Assembly: GCF_002741985.1 (NCBI RefSeq)
Contig: NZ_APHW01000104.1
Coordinates: 241,546 to 305,545 of the forward strand
Source of the DNA: Vibrio rotiferianus CAIM 577 = LMG 21460
Lineage (GTDB): Bacteria; Pseudomonadota; Gammaproteobacteria; Enterobacterales; Vibrionaceae
Reading direction: 5' to 3'
DNA: 64,000 nt
Made by a program: the position numbers and the translations under genes. Each line of letters starts with the position of its first letter. Within the stretch, counting starts at the first letter, position 1. Positions 16,639-24,237 of this stretch are shown one piece after another. The notes under the pieces were generated by a model. The model ran no database searches. It was given only the letters and a program-made list of their open reading frames with translations, and was not told where the DNA came from.

Positions 16639-16779
16639 GACGTGCGTGACAGAAATTGGGTCGGCTTCGATGTAACTTAAGTGAAGGGAGCTAACAAGAC
16701 TAAACAGTGAGCCCAGTGCGATAGGCGAAATAATAAGCAGGGCAATCAGAATGAAAAAGAGTACGGTTGAATGTCTCAT
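16612..16779 (-). CDS. Small membrane protein, C-terminus rewritten by MITE insertion
   Basis: A 55-residue frame with an excellent ribosome site (AGGAGG six bases before the ATG). The product has one long hydrophobic segment (about 5-32, VLFFILIALLIISPIALGSL) and a short polar tail, so it is probably a single-pass inner-membrane peptide. The last codons (YTQVTSKC) lie inside the MITE end. Removing the element and one copy of the TA duplication gives ...VTHVYDMMIYRGR and TAG, a 56-codon gene that stops just before the hairpin at 16273-16304. The reading frame is therefore a real gene whose tail was swapped for transposon sequence. Family unknown. Confidence 0.7.
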   Translation of the reverse strand: MRHSTVLFFILIALLIISPIALGSLFSLVSSLHLSYIEADPISVTHVYTQVTSKC

Positions 16780-16794
16780 AAAGCACCTCCTGAC

Positions 16795-17122
16795 GACTGT
16801 TTTACTTCGTTGTTATTTTAACATTTCGTGCCTAGTTTAGAGTCAGGTTATTCCTTAATCTATTTGAGTTTTTGCCTAAGAGTTCAGCGCCGATTTTGAT
16901 GACATCAAGTCACGAAACAATGATTGGATTTCACAGTAATTTACTCGATGATAACTAAGTCACACTGTATACTGTGCGCGTTTCGCAAACGTTAGCACTC
17001 CTCAGTCTAAGTACACATTTAGTTCAGCATTTGCGATGTAAATATAACTATCTAATACACATTAAAATTAATGATGTACGAACCCTGACGATTTCTTCGC
17101 TGGGTCTTTTTTGTGAGTAATT
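16795..17122. other. Intergenic region between the small membrane protein gene and the DMT exporter
   Basis: About 330 bp with no gene on either strand. It contains the promoters of both divergent genes. CACTGTATACTGTG near 16963-16976 includes TATACT, a possible -10. A weak ACCC...GGGT stem followed by T6 (about 17082-17112) lies directly before the exporter ATG and could be an attenuator, but it is too weak to call. Confidence 0.35.
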
Positions 17123-18001
17123 ATGCTTAACTCTGAACGCAAAGCTGCATTCGTGCTCGTCGCAACTACGATGATCGCGGCACTAGGGTGGATCTTCTCT
17201 AAAGAAACCATTCAAGGTCTTCCACCATTTGGATTTATTGGGCTGCGATTTACCACCGCTTCTTTGTGCTTGTTACCGCTGTGTATCAAGCCGCTTCGTG
17301 CTGCCAATAAGAAAGATATTTTTGCCGCGGCAGGCGTTGGTGTGCTTTTGGGAGGCGCGCTGATGTGTTGGATTCATGCTATTTCAATCAGCGACACCCT
17401 AGGCGAGGGCGCATTCATCATGAGTTTATCGATGCTGTTTGTGCCAATCGTTGCTTGGGTGATGTTTCGTCAAAGGCCGCAACGCATTTTCTGGATCTCT
17501 CTGCCCATTGCTATCATTGGTCTAGGATGCTTATCGCTGGCTGGTGGTTGGCAACAATCTTCTAGTCAGCTTTGGTTCTTGGGAGCCGCTCTCATGCTGG
17601 CTTTACACTTCAACGTAAACAGTAAGTACTCGCAGAAATTGCCGGTATTGTTGCTAACGTGTATTCAGCTGTTTGTGACAGGCTTGATTGGTTTACTTAT
17701 TTCATCTTTGGTGGAGACGGTGCCAACTGAAGTGTCGACGTCTATCTGGATTTGGTTTGCTCTGAGCACGCTCTTGGCAACCAGTTTGCGATATGTGATG
17801 CAAACCATGGGACAGAAGTTTGTTCAGGCTGGCAATGCAGCACTGATTATGATCCTTGAGCCGGTATGGACGGTAGTTTTGAGTGTGATTTGGTACGGTG
17901 AAGTGCTAACTTCCAATAAACTGGTTGGTTGTGCGCTTATCTTATTTTCTTTGGTCATCTACCGAACTGGTGGCAAACTCCGTTTTCTCAAACGCGCTTA
18001 A
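17123..18001 (+). CDS. DMT-superfamily (EamA) membrane transporter
   Basis: Inner-membrane exporter of the drug/metabolite transporter superfamily, 292 residues with ten predicted helices in two EamA repeats (about 8-140 and 150-285). Typical features are FGFIGLRFTTASLCLLPL at the start of repeat 1, SLSMLFVPIVAWVMF with the conserved Pro in TM4, and ALIMILEPVWTVVLSV..GE in repeat 2. The substrate cannot be deduced; the family exports amino acids, nucleosides and other metabolites. It precedes the DUF2301 gene by 79 bp on the same strand and may be cotranscribed. Confidence 0.85.
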   Translation: MLNSERKAAFVLVATTMIAALGWIFSKETIQGLPPFGFIGLRFTTASLCLLPLCIKPLRAANKKDIFAAAGVGVLLGGALMCWIHAISISDTLGEGAFIMSLSMLFVPIVAWVMFRQRPQRIFWISLPIAIIGLGCLSLAGGWQQSSSQLWFLGAALMLALHFNVNSKYSQKLPVLLLTCIQLFVTGLIGLLISSLVETVPTEVSTSIWIWFALSTLLATSLRYVMQTMGQKFVQAGNAALIMILEPVWTVVLSVIWYGEVLTSNKLVGCALILFSLVIYRTGGKLRFLKRA

Positions 18002-18080
18002 ACTAAACTTATAAAGCCAGTGATAACGTTATTGCTGGCTTACGGACTCTCTTACTTTCCCTCTGGCAGGACGCTTATTG

Positions 18081-18632
18081 ATGGCAAATACAGAATATCA
18101 AGAAATGCTCGATTTACTCGATAAACTTAGTGTGTGCCTTTATCGCCTTGGCATCACCTTGTTTGCTGTCGCACTACTTTGTTTTTCGATAATCGTTTCT
18201 GGGGCTATCACTAGCTCGCTATTCGTTTACCAAGCCTCTTTAATTGCACTCTGTGTTGCAAGTGCTCTGTCTGCGGCAAATATCCACGTTTATAACAAAC
18301 ATGTGCGTGCTGCTATAAGTTGGGCATCTTGGATTGGCTTGGTACTGATGGTGAGTGACTTGGAGTTTCAGCGCACTTGGTTAGGGCTAGGCTTTATCTT
18401 TGTGACCTTTTCGGGCATTGCACTTAAAGAGTCTTTTTGCTTTAAAGTGCCAGGCTTAAAGATGGTGCCTGTATTTCTCGCAGTCGCGACGTTTGCATTG
18501 TGGTTTAACCTTCCAATTCTTGCAGCCATCACTATGTTGTTGGCTGGATTGGTCATGGGCTTCCTGTCTTTTGCTAAATGGCGTATGCCGCTGCATTTCG
18601 ATATTGGTATCAAAGCGAATTACGAGATCTAA
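18081..18632 (+). CDS. DUF2301-like integral membrane protein
   Basis: A 183-residue protein with five or six hydrophobic segments (from about residue 20 to the end) and a soluble N-terminal helix (EYQEMLDLLDKLSVCLYRLG). The pattern FxxxxxxGIALKESFCFKVPGLKxxPVFL recalls DUF2301 membrane proteins; function unknown. ATG at 18081 follows a GGCAGGA ribosome site; the in-frame TTG at 18078 is less likely. It ends four bases inside the 3' end of convergent liuE, so the two stop codons overlap without a terminator between them. Confidence 0.6.
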   Translation: MANTEYQEMLDLLDKLSVCLYRLGITLFAVALLCFSIIVSGAITSSLFVYQASLIALCVASALSAANIHVYNKHVRAAISWASWIGLVLMVSDLEFQRTWLGLGFIFVTFSGIALKESFCFKVPGLKMVPVFLAVATFALWFNLPILAAITMLLAGLVMGFLSFAKWRMPLHFDIGIKANYEI

Positions 18633-19525
18633 CGCAGCTTTAACGCCAGAGAGACTTTAGAGGTCGGCTGGCGGTTTAATTCTTCACTGATCATCCATCC
18701 GGCTTTGGCGAGCAGTTCCAAGTCCACGCCTGTTTCTATTCCTAAACCTTGGCAAAGGTAGAGCACATCTTCGGTGGCTACATTGCCTGATGCGCCATGA
18801 GCATAAGGGCAGCCTCCGAGGCCTGCCACACTGCTGTCGATGGTACTGATGCCCATCGTTAAGGCTTGGTAGATATTCGCCAGAGCTTGTCCCCATGTGT
18901 CGTGGAAATGCACAGCGAGCTTGTCGGTTGGGACTTTTACTTGCACTGCTTCAAGCATTTCAGCGATGCGAATGGGCGTACCTGTGCCTATGGTATCTCC
19001 CAGAGAAACCTCATAGCAGCCCAGTTCTTGCAAAAGATTGGCGATTCTAGCGACTTGTTCTGGTTTGGTTGGCCCATCATAGGGGCAATCAACAACGCAA
19101 GATAGGTAACCACGAACCGGAATACCATGTTTTGCAGCTAATTCAATCACTGGTTCAAAGCGAGTGAGACTCTCAGCAATGGAGCAATTAATGTTGTACT
19201 GACAGAATCCTTCAGATGAAGAAGTAAAAATAGCGACTTGTGTAGCACCGGCTTCTAACGCCTTCTCAAAACCTTGCACATTAGGTGTTAACGCTGAGTA
19301 GATGACGTTGTGGCGGTGAGTAATATTTTTCATTACCTCCAGCGAATCAGCCATTTGTGGCACCCATTTGGGAGAGACAAAAGAGCCAGCCTCAATGTGG
19401 GTGAGTCCGGTATCCGAAAGTAAATCGATTAAGCGGATTTTGGCATGTGTGGAGACAGGTGATTCGTTTTGCAAACCGTCTCTCGCGCCAACTTCAACAA
19501 TATTTACCTTACTTGGCAATTTCAT
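18629..19525 (-). CDS. liuE: Hydroxymethylglutaryl-CoA lyase
   Basis: Cleaves HMG-CoA to acetoacetate and acetyl-CoA, the last step of leucine degradation; 298 residues, normal length. TIM-barrel HMGL motifs are VEVGARDGLQNE (catalytic Arg and metal Asp near residue 18), GSFVSPKWVPQMADS, FHDTWGQAL with the metal His, and GLGGCPYAHGASGN, the signature with the active Cys. It overlaps the liuC stop by four bases (ATGA), so it is translationally coupled, and is the last gene of the liu operon. In the canonical liu order liuD lies between liuC and liuE; here it is missing. Confidence 0.93.
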   Translation of the reverse strand: MKLPSKVNIVEVGARDGLQNESPVSTHAKIRLIDLLSDTGLTHIEAGSFVSPKWVPQMADSLEVMKNITHRHNVIYSALTPNVQGFEKALEAGATQVAIFTSSSEGFCQYNINCSIAESLTRFEPVIELAAKHGIPVRGYLSCVVDCPYDGPTKPEQVARIANLLQELGCYEVSLGDTIGTGTPIRIAEMLEAVQVKVPTDKLAVHFHDTWGQALANIYQALTMGISTIDSSVAGLGGCPYAHGASGNVATEDVLYLCQGLGIETGVDLELLAKAGWMISEELNRQPTSKVSLALKLR

Positions 19526-20367
19526 TCTTTATCCTTATTTGGCTTGAGTGCCCAATCGGGTGTGCGTTTTTCCAGAAAGGCTTGTAAGCCATCTTGTCCA
19601 TGTGGCGATACGCGGATGTCGGCGATCAGTTGGCTAGTGTATTGGATAAGCTGACCATCAATTGGATTTTGATGACACTGATGGCACAAGTCTTTCGCTT
19701 TACGCATTGCATCAGGGCTATTGAGCAGCAACGAATCAATCAAGCTTTCTACAACGGTTTCGATGTTGTCCAGCTTATGAACCTCATGCACAATGCCAAA
19801 CTTTTCTGCTTTAGCTGCGTTAATCACTTCGGCGCTGAGTATGTAACGACGAGCTTGTCGGTTGCCCATTGCTCGCATCACATAAGGAGAGATGGTAGCG
19901 GGTACCAACCCCAGTTTTACCTCACTCAAGCAGAAGTTGGCATTGTCCGCAGCGATGGCAATATCACAGCAACAAATCAAACCTAATGCGCCACCAAAGG
20001 CAGAACCTTGCACAACCGCAATCGTGGGTTGAGGGAAGCCATCTAAGGTGTGCATCAAGCGTGCGAGGTTCTGTGCGTCCTCGAGATTTTGTTTTCTAGT
20101 GCTGTTTGCCATGGATTTCATCCAGTTTAAATCAGCACCTGAAGAGAAGTGTTTGCCATTGCTGCGTAAAACCAAGCAGCGAACGTCGGTGCGCAAAGCG
20201 AGGTAGTCCAGCCTGTGGATCAGCAGATCAATCATGCAGGCATCAAACGCATTGTGCTTCTCTGTGCGATTGAGCGTAAGCGTTGCGACGCCGAATTCAT
20301 CGACGTTCCAAAGTACTTCGTCTTGTCGCTTTGTATTGGGGATGATACTTGGTTGATGATCCTGCAT
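19522..20367 (-). CDS. liuC: Methylglutaconyl-CoA hydratase (LiuC-type crotonase)
   Basis: Crotonase-fold enzyme, 281 residues, expected to hydrate 3-methylglutaconyl-CoA to HMG-CoA in leucine breakdown. Oxyanion-hole segments are SSGADLNWM (about residue 75) and GSAFGGALGLICCCDIAIA. The general acid/base Glu lies in CLSEVKLGLVPATISPYV. The AFLEKRTPDW C-terminus is typical. Substrate assignment rests on its place between liuB and liuE. Seventeen bases separate it from liuB. Confidence 0.9.
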   Translation of the reverse strand: MQDHQPSIIPNTKRQDEVLWNVDEFGVATLTLNRTEKHNAFDACMIDLLIHRLDYLALRTDVRCLVLRSNGKHFSSGADLNWMKSMANSTRKQNLEDAQNLARLMHTLDGFPQPTIAVVQGSAFGGALGLICCCDIAIAADNANFCLSEVKLGLVPATISPYVMRAMGNRQARRYILSAEVINAAKAEKFGIVHEVHKLDNIETVVESLIDSLLLNSPDAMRKAKDLCHQCHQNPIDGQLIQYTSQLIADIRVSPHGQDGLQAFLEKRTPDWALKPNKDKE

Positions 20368-20384
20368 GTGACGTCCTTTCTTCT

Positions 20385-21989
20385 CTACATTCTGAATATG
20401 CCAAAGTTGCTATCAGGAATTGGTGCGTTGAGCGATGCTCTTAACGCTTGAGCTAGCACCTGACGTGTCTCTTTCGGGTCGATGATGCCGTCATCCCATA
20501 AACGTGCGCTGGCGTAGTAGGGATGTCCCTGAGACTCATACAAGTCTACGATAGAATCTCGGAATGCACTTTCTTCTGGTTCTGGCCAGTCTTCACCTTG
20601 GCGCTTTTTCACTTCTCGACGAACTTGAGTGAGCACACCTGCGGCTTGTTCTCCGCCCATTACCGAGATTCGCGCGTTCGGCCACATCCACATCATGGTT
20701 GGGTCATAAGCGCGACCGCACATGCCGTAGTTGCCTGCGCCGTAAGAGCCGCCAATAATCACGGTGAACTTGGGCACATCCGCACAGGCGACTGCCATCA
20801 CCAGTTTCGCGCCGTGTTTGGCAATGCCTTCCGCCTCCAGCTTTTTGCCCACCATAAAGCCAGTGATGTTTTGCAAAAAGAGTAAGGGAATTTTGCGTTT
20901 GGCACACAGCTCAATAAAGTGCGCGCCTTTCTGTGAGGACTCTGAAAACAAGATGCCGTTGTTCGCTACAATACCAATTAGATTTCCGTGGATTCGAGCG
21001 AAGCCACATACTAAGGTCTTACCATAAAGTGCCTTGAACTCATCGAAGTCTGAGTCGTCGACCACGCGAGCGATGATCTCTCGAACATCAAAAGACAAGC
21101 GAAGGTTCGCATTGACGATGCCGTACATCTCTTCGGCGTCATAACGTGGTGGTAATACCGGTTTGTCGCTTTGAACGGGGAGTGATTGATTGGTATTCGA
21201 GATGGCTTCACGCGCGATTTGCAAAGCGTGCTGGTCATTTTCTGCATAGTAATCAGCAACGCCAGACTTGCGACAATGCACATCGGCACCGCCTAGTTCT
21301 TCATCGGTGACGATCTCTCCGGTTGCGGCTTTTACTAGCGGTGGACCTGCCAAGAAGATGGTGCCTTGTTCTTTGACCATAATGGAAACGTCCGCCATCG
21401 CAGGTACATAAGCGCCGCCTGCGGTACAAAGCCCCATTACAACCGCGACTTGAGGTATGCCTTGCGCCGACATTCTCGCTTGATTGAAGAAGATACGCCC
21501 AAAGTGCTCTTTATCAGGAAAGACTTCGGCTTGATGAGGGAGGTTCGCGCCACCAGAATCCACCAAATAGACACAAGGTAATTGGCAACGTTGAGCGATC
21601 TCTTGCGCACGCAGATGCTTTTTAACCGTGAGTGGATAGTAGGTGCCGCCTTTGACGGAAGGATCATTGGCGATCACCATGCATTGAATGCCTTCAATGG
21701 TGCCAATGCCCGCGACGACACCTGCGCATGGAATCGACTCTTCATAAACGTTCCAAGCGGCAAACTGTCCGACTTCAAGAAACTCGCTGTCTTCATCCAA
21801 TAAGTGCATGACGCGTTCACGAACGGGCAGTTTTCCTTTTAGCCGTTGGCGGTCGATAGCTTTCTGTCCGCCGCCCTGTTTGATGGCTTTGATATTGGCA
21901 TTGAGGTTGTTCACCAACTCGGTCATGACCGCTTTGTTCGACAAAAAAAGCTCGTCGGTTGGCTTGGTTTTACTTTTAATGATTGCCAT
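20385..21989 (-). CDS. liuB: Methylcrotonoyl-CoA carboxylase beta (carboxyltransferase) subunit
   Basis: Carboxyltransferase half of 3-methylcrotonyl-CoA carboxylase, 534 residues, normal length. It contains the two crotonase-like lobes of acyl-CoA carboxylase beta subunits: PCVYLVDSGGANLPHQAEVFPD and GLCTAGGAYVPAMAD in the N-lobe, and FLQNITGFMVGKKLEAEGIAKHGAKLV and GGSYGAGNYGMCGRAYDP in the C-lobe, with AQIS-equivalent NARISVMGGEQAAGVL. It must work with a biotinylated alpha subunit (biotin carboxylase/BCCP, LiuD), and no such gene is present anywhere in the window. It could use an alpha subunit encoded elsewhere, or the leucine route may be broken. Confidence 0.93.
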   Translation of the reverse strand: MAIIKSKTKPTDELFLSNKAVMTELVNNLNANIKAIKQGGGQKAIDRQRLKGKLPVRERVMHLLDEDSEFLEVGQFAAWNVYEESIPCAGVVAGIGTIEGIQCMVIANDPSVKGGTYYPLTVKKHLRAQEIAQRCQLPCVYLVDSGGANLPHQAEVFPDKEHFGRIFFNQARMSAQGIPQVAVVMGLCTAGGAYVPAMADVSIMVKEQGTIFLAGPPLVKAATGEIVTDEELGGADVHCRKSGVADYYAENDQHALQIAREAISNTNQSLPVQSDKPVLPPRYDAEEMYGIVNANLRLSFDVREIIARVVDDSDFDEFKALYGKTLVCGFARIHGNLIGIVANNGILFSESSQKGAHFIELCAKRKIPLLFLQNITGFMVGKKLEAEGIAKHGAKLVMAVACADVPKFTVIIGGSYGAGNYGMCGRAYDPTMMWMWPNARISVMGGEQAAGVLTQVRREVKKRQGEDWPEPEESAFRDSIVDLYESQGHPYYASARLWDDGIIDPKETRQVLAQALRASLNAPIPDSNFGIFRM

Positions 21990-22010
21990 TGTGACTTCCT
22001 TGTCGGTGGG

Positions 22011-23180
22011 TTAGCGAGACTCTTCGAACAGCTCTCGTCCAATTAACATGCGGCGAATTTCAGATGTGCCAGCGCCAATCTCATACAGTTTGGCGTCGCG
22101 TAGTAAACGTCCGGTTGCGTATTCGTTGATGTAGCCATTACCGCCTAGCAGCTGAATAGCATCGAGGGACATTTGCGTGGCAAGTTCGGCGCTGTAAAGG
22201 ATCACGCCAGCGGCATCTTTACGTGTGCATTCACCTCGGTCACATGCGGCAGCGACGGTATAAACGTAAGCTTTGGCGGCGTTCATGCGTGAATACATGT
22301 CAGCAAGCTTTCCTTGTACCAGTTGGAACTCACCAATAGATTTGCCGAACTGTTTTCGGTCATGAACATACGGGACCACTTCATCCATACAAGCTTGCAT
22401 GATGCCAAGCGGTCCAGCGGCTAATACCACGCGTTCGTAATCCAAACCGCTCATCAACACCTCTATGCCTTGGTTTAATTCGCCCAACACATTTTCTTTC
22501 GGCACGACACAATCTTGGAACACCAATTCGCAGGTGTTGGAGCCGCGCATGCCAAGTTTGTCGAGCTTCTGCGCATGGCTAAAGCCATCAAACTCTCGCT
22601 CAATAATGAAAGCGGTGATACCGCGAGAGCCGCCATTAGGATCGGTTTTCGCGTAGACGACTAAGGTGTCGGCATCGGGACCATTGGTGATCCACATTTT
22701 ATTGCCATTCATCAGATAGTGATCGCCTTTGTCTTCAGCACGAAGCTGCATGCTAACCACGTCAGAACCTGAGTTCGGCTCACTCATGGCTAGTGCGCCA
22801 ACGTGAGAACCATCGATGAGTTTAGGCAGGTATTTTTCTCGTTGAGCAGGGGAGCCATTGCGAAAGATTTGGTTAACACAAAGGTTGGAATGTGCGCCGT
22901 AACTGAGCGCGACAGATGCCGAAGCTCGGCTGATCTCTTCCATCGCAACAACATGAGCAAGATAGCCCATGCCTGCACCGCCAAACTCTTCGTCGACGGT
23001 TACGCCGAGCAAACCCATGTCACCAAGCTTGGACCACAAATGATTGGGGAATTGGTTATCGCGGTCGATGTCTGCGGCGATGGGGGCGATATGCTCGGTG
23101 GCGAACGCGTTGACGTGGTCTCGGAGCATATCGATGGTTTCACCAAGCCCAAAGTTGAGTGGGGTGTAGCTGCTTTTCAT
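22011..23180 (-). CDS. liuA: Isovaleryl-CoA dehydrogenase
   Basis: FAD acyl-CoA dehydrogenase that oxidises isovaleryl-CoA to 3-methylcrotonyl-CoA; 389 residues. Two features place it in the isovaleryl class. The catalytic Glu sits in GLDYERVVLAAGP (helix G), and the position used by other acyl-CoA dehydrogenases reads EIGAGTSEIRRMLIGR, with Gly-Ala instead of Glu-Gly. AMSEPNSGSDVVSM and WITNGPDADTLVVYAK form the flavin site. It is the first structural gene of the liu operon. A MITE now separates it from liuR. Confidence 0.94.
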   Translation of the reverse strand: MKSSYTPLNFGLGETIDMLRDHVNAFATEHIAPIAADIDRDNQFPNHLWSKLGDMGLLGVTVDEEFGGAGMGYLAHVVAMEEISRASASVALSYGAHSNLCVNQIFRNGSPAQREKYLPKLIDGSHVGALAMSEPNSGSDVVSMQLRAEDKGDHYLMNGNKMWITNGPDADTLVVYAKTDPNGGSRGITAFIIEREFDGFSHAQKLDKLGMRGSNTCELVFQDCVVPKENVLGELNQGIEVLMSGLDYERVVLAAGPLGIMQACMDEVVPYVHDRKQFGKSIGEFQLVQGKLADMYSRMNAAKAYVYTVAAACDRGECTRKDAAGVILYSAELATQMSLDAIQLLGGNGYINEYATGRLLRDAKLYEIGAGTSEIRRMLIGRELFEESR

Positions 23181-23211
23181 AACATTTCCCTGTTGAAAGT
23201 ACTGCAGTTTT

Positions 23212-23479
23212 TAGGGTCTGTTGATCTTTCGCGGTTAAATTTTGTTCGAGATAAAATCGTTTTAGGGGAGGCAAGGAGTGTGTCGCCTAGTCATTCTAAG
23301 CAAATACTCCTTAACAAAGCATAAAACGATTTTAGCCGAACCCTTTGGGCAGCGTTTGTTGGTCATTTCTACTTCGTTATCGACTTCTCATGTAGGCTAA
23401 CTACACATCAAAGTCTCTGCCTAGTATAAATGCCCAACAATTCGCTGCAAAAATCAGCTCGAAAGGTCAACAGACCCTA
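23212..23479. mobile_element. MITE-like element with GGGTCTGTTGAYCTTTCG ends
   Basis: A non-coding ~264-bp element (23214-23477) bounded by near-perfect inverted repeats: GGGTCTGTTGATCTTTCG on the left and GGGTCTGTTGACCTTTCG read inward from the right. TA lies on both sides (23212-23213, 23478-23479), suggesting a TA target duplication. An internal inverted pair, AAAATCGTTTTAG...AAAACGATTTTAG, lies at about 23253-23334. No transposase is encoded. It lies between liuR and liuA, which are normally adjacent. Confidence 0.8.
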
Positions 23480-23567
23480 GTACAAATAAGGTTCGAGTTA
23501 CACTGCTTGGGCTTGGAATTTATTGTTGTTTTTATTGCTCACTAACTCAGAGCTATTGGCTGTTGGT

Positions 23568-23936
23568 TTAATTGTTGCTCAGCGCTTGTTTACATCGCTC
23601 TTTGGCGGTTTCTAGCTCGTTCATCACGACGCTAATGTCATCGAGTTGTTGCTGTAAGTGTGCTTGTTTTTCATCAATGATGGTCAACATTTTGAGCAGT
23701 TGCCCATCGCTTTGCTGGGTATCGTACAGCTCGAACAATTCTCGAATTTCTGCAAGTGAAAAGCCCAATCGCTTGCCACGTAAAATCAGCTTGAGACGGA
23801 TCTTATCTCTGCGTTGGTATACGCGAATGTTGCCTTTTCGTTCTGGCTCTATAAGCCCGACATCCTCATAAAAACGAATGCTTCGGGTCGTGATGTCGAA
23901 CTCCTTGGCGAGGTCACTAATCTTGTATTTATCCAC
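23568..23936 (-). CDS. liuR: MerR-family regulator LiuR of branched-chain acyl-CoA catabolism
   Basis: A 122-residue MerR-type regulator. The N-terminal winged helix (KISDLAKEFDITTRSIRFYEDVGLI) and the RVYQRRDKIRLKLILRGKRLGFSLAEIREL segment are classic. A C-terminal coiled-coil dimer helix (about 80-118) follows. It lacks the cysteine effector site of metal-sensing MerR proteins. LiuR is known as regulator of leucine and related acyl-CoA degradation in gamma-proteobacteria. The assignment here rests on its position between the liu and val genes and on two palindromes in its own upstream region. About 90 bp separate it from the downstream MITE. Confidence 0.88.
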   Translation of the reverse strand: MDKYKISDLAKEFDITTRSIRFYEDVGLIEPERKGNIRVYQRRDKIRLKLILRGKRLGFSLAEIRELFELYDTQQSDGQLLKMLTIIDEKQAHLQQQLDDISVVMNELETAKERCKQALSNN

Positions 23937-24060
23937 TCGGCTTGTCCCTCTAAGTAAAAGTTTTGGCTTCTTAAAATCCCGTCATGCATTTATTCAAAAG
24001 GCCTGATATCGGTCATCGCAAAAAACAGGAGAAAAAATTATGTTGTTATTGATGTGTTTC

Positions 24061-24076
24061 TTTACGTTTACGTAAA
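24061..24076. promoter_or_regulatory. LiuR operator-like palindrome 1
   Basis: TTTACGTTTACGTAAA, a perfect 7-2-7 inverted repeat of the type I recall for LiuR. It is in the divergent region between liuR and the thiolase gene, 29 bp centre-to-centre from the second site. Confidence 0.7.
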
Positions 24077-24089
24077 TGTTAGTGCTATG

Positions 24090-24105
24090 CTTACGTAAAC
24101 GTCAA
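24090..24105. promoter_or_regulatory. LiuR operator-like palindrome 2
   Basis: CTTACGTAAACGTCAA, matching the first palindrome with two changes. Read on the minus strand it includes TTGACG, which with TAACAT 18 bp downstream would make a promoter for liuR. The overlap suggests direct control by LiuR; the promoter itself is inference. Confidence 0.6.
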
Positions 24106-24237
24106 GAAATCACAGTGCGAAAATTCATCGTTTTATGAGAGGCTGGAGTGACAACACATTCTGTGTGAAAGCTCCGTGGTAGCAGGTGTGAGGGATGAGT
24201 TCGTGAACTGTGAATTATCGTCAGAAGGGACGAGATC

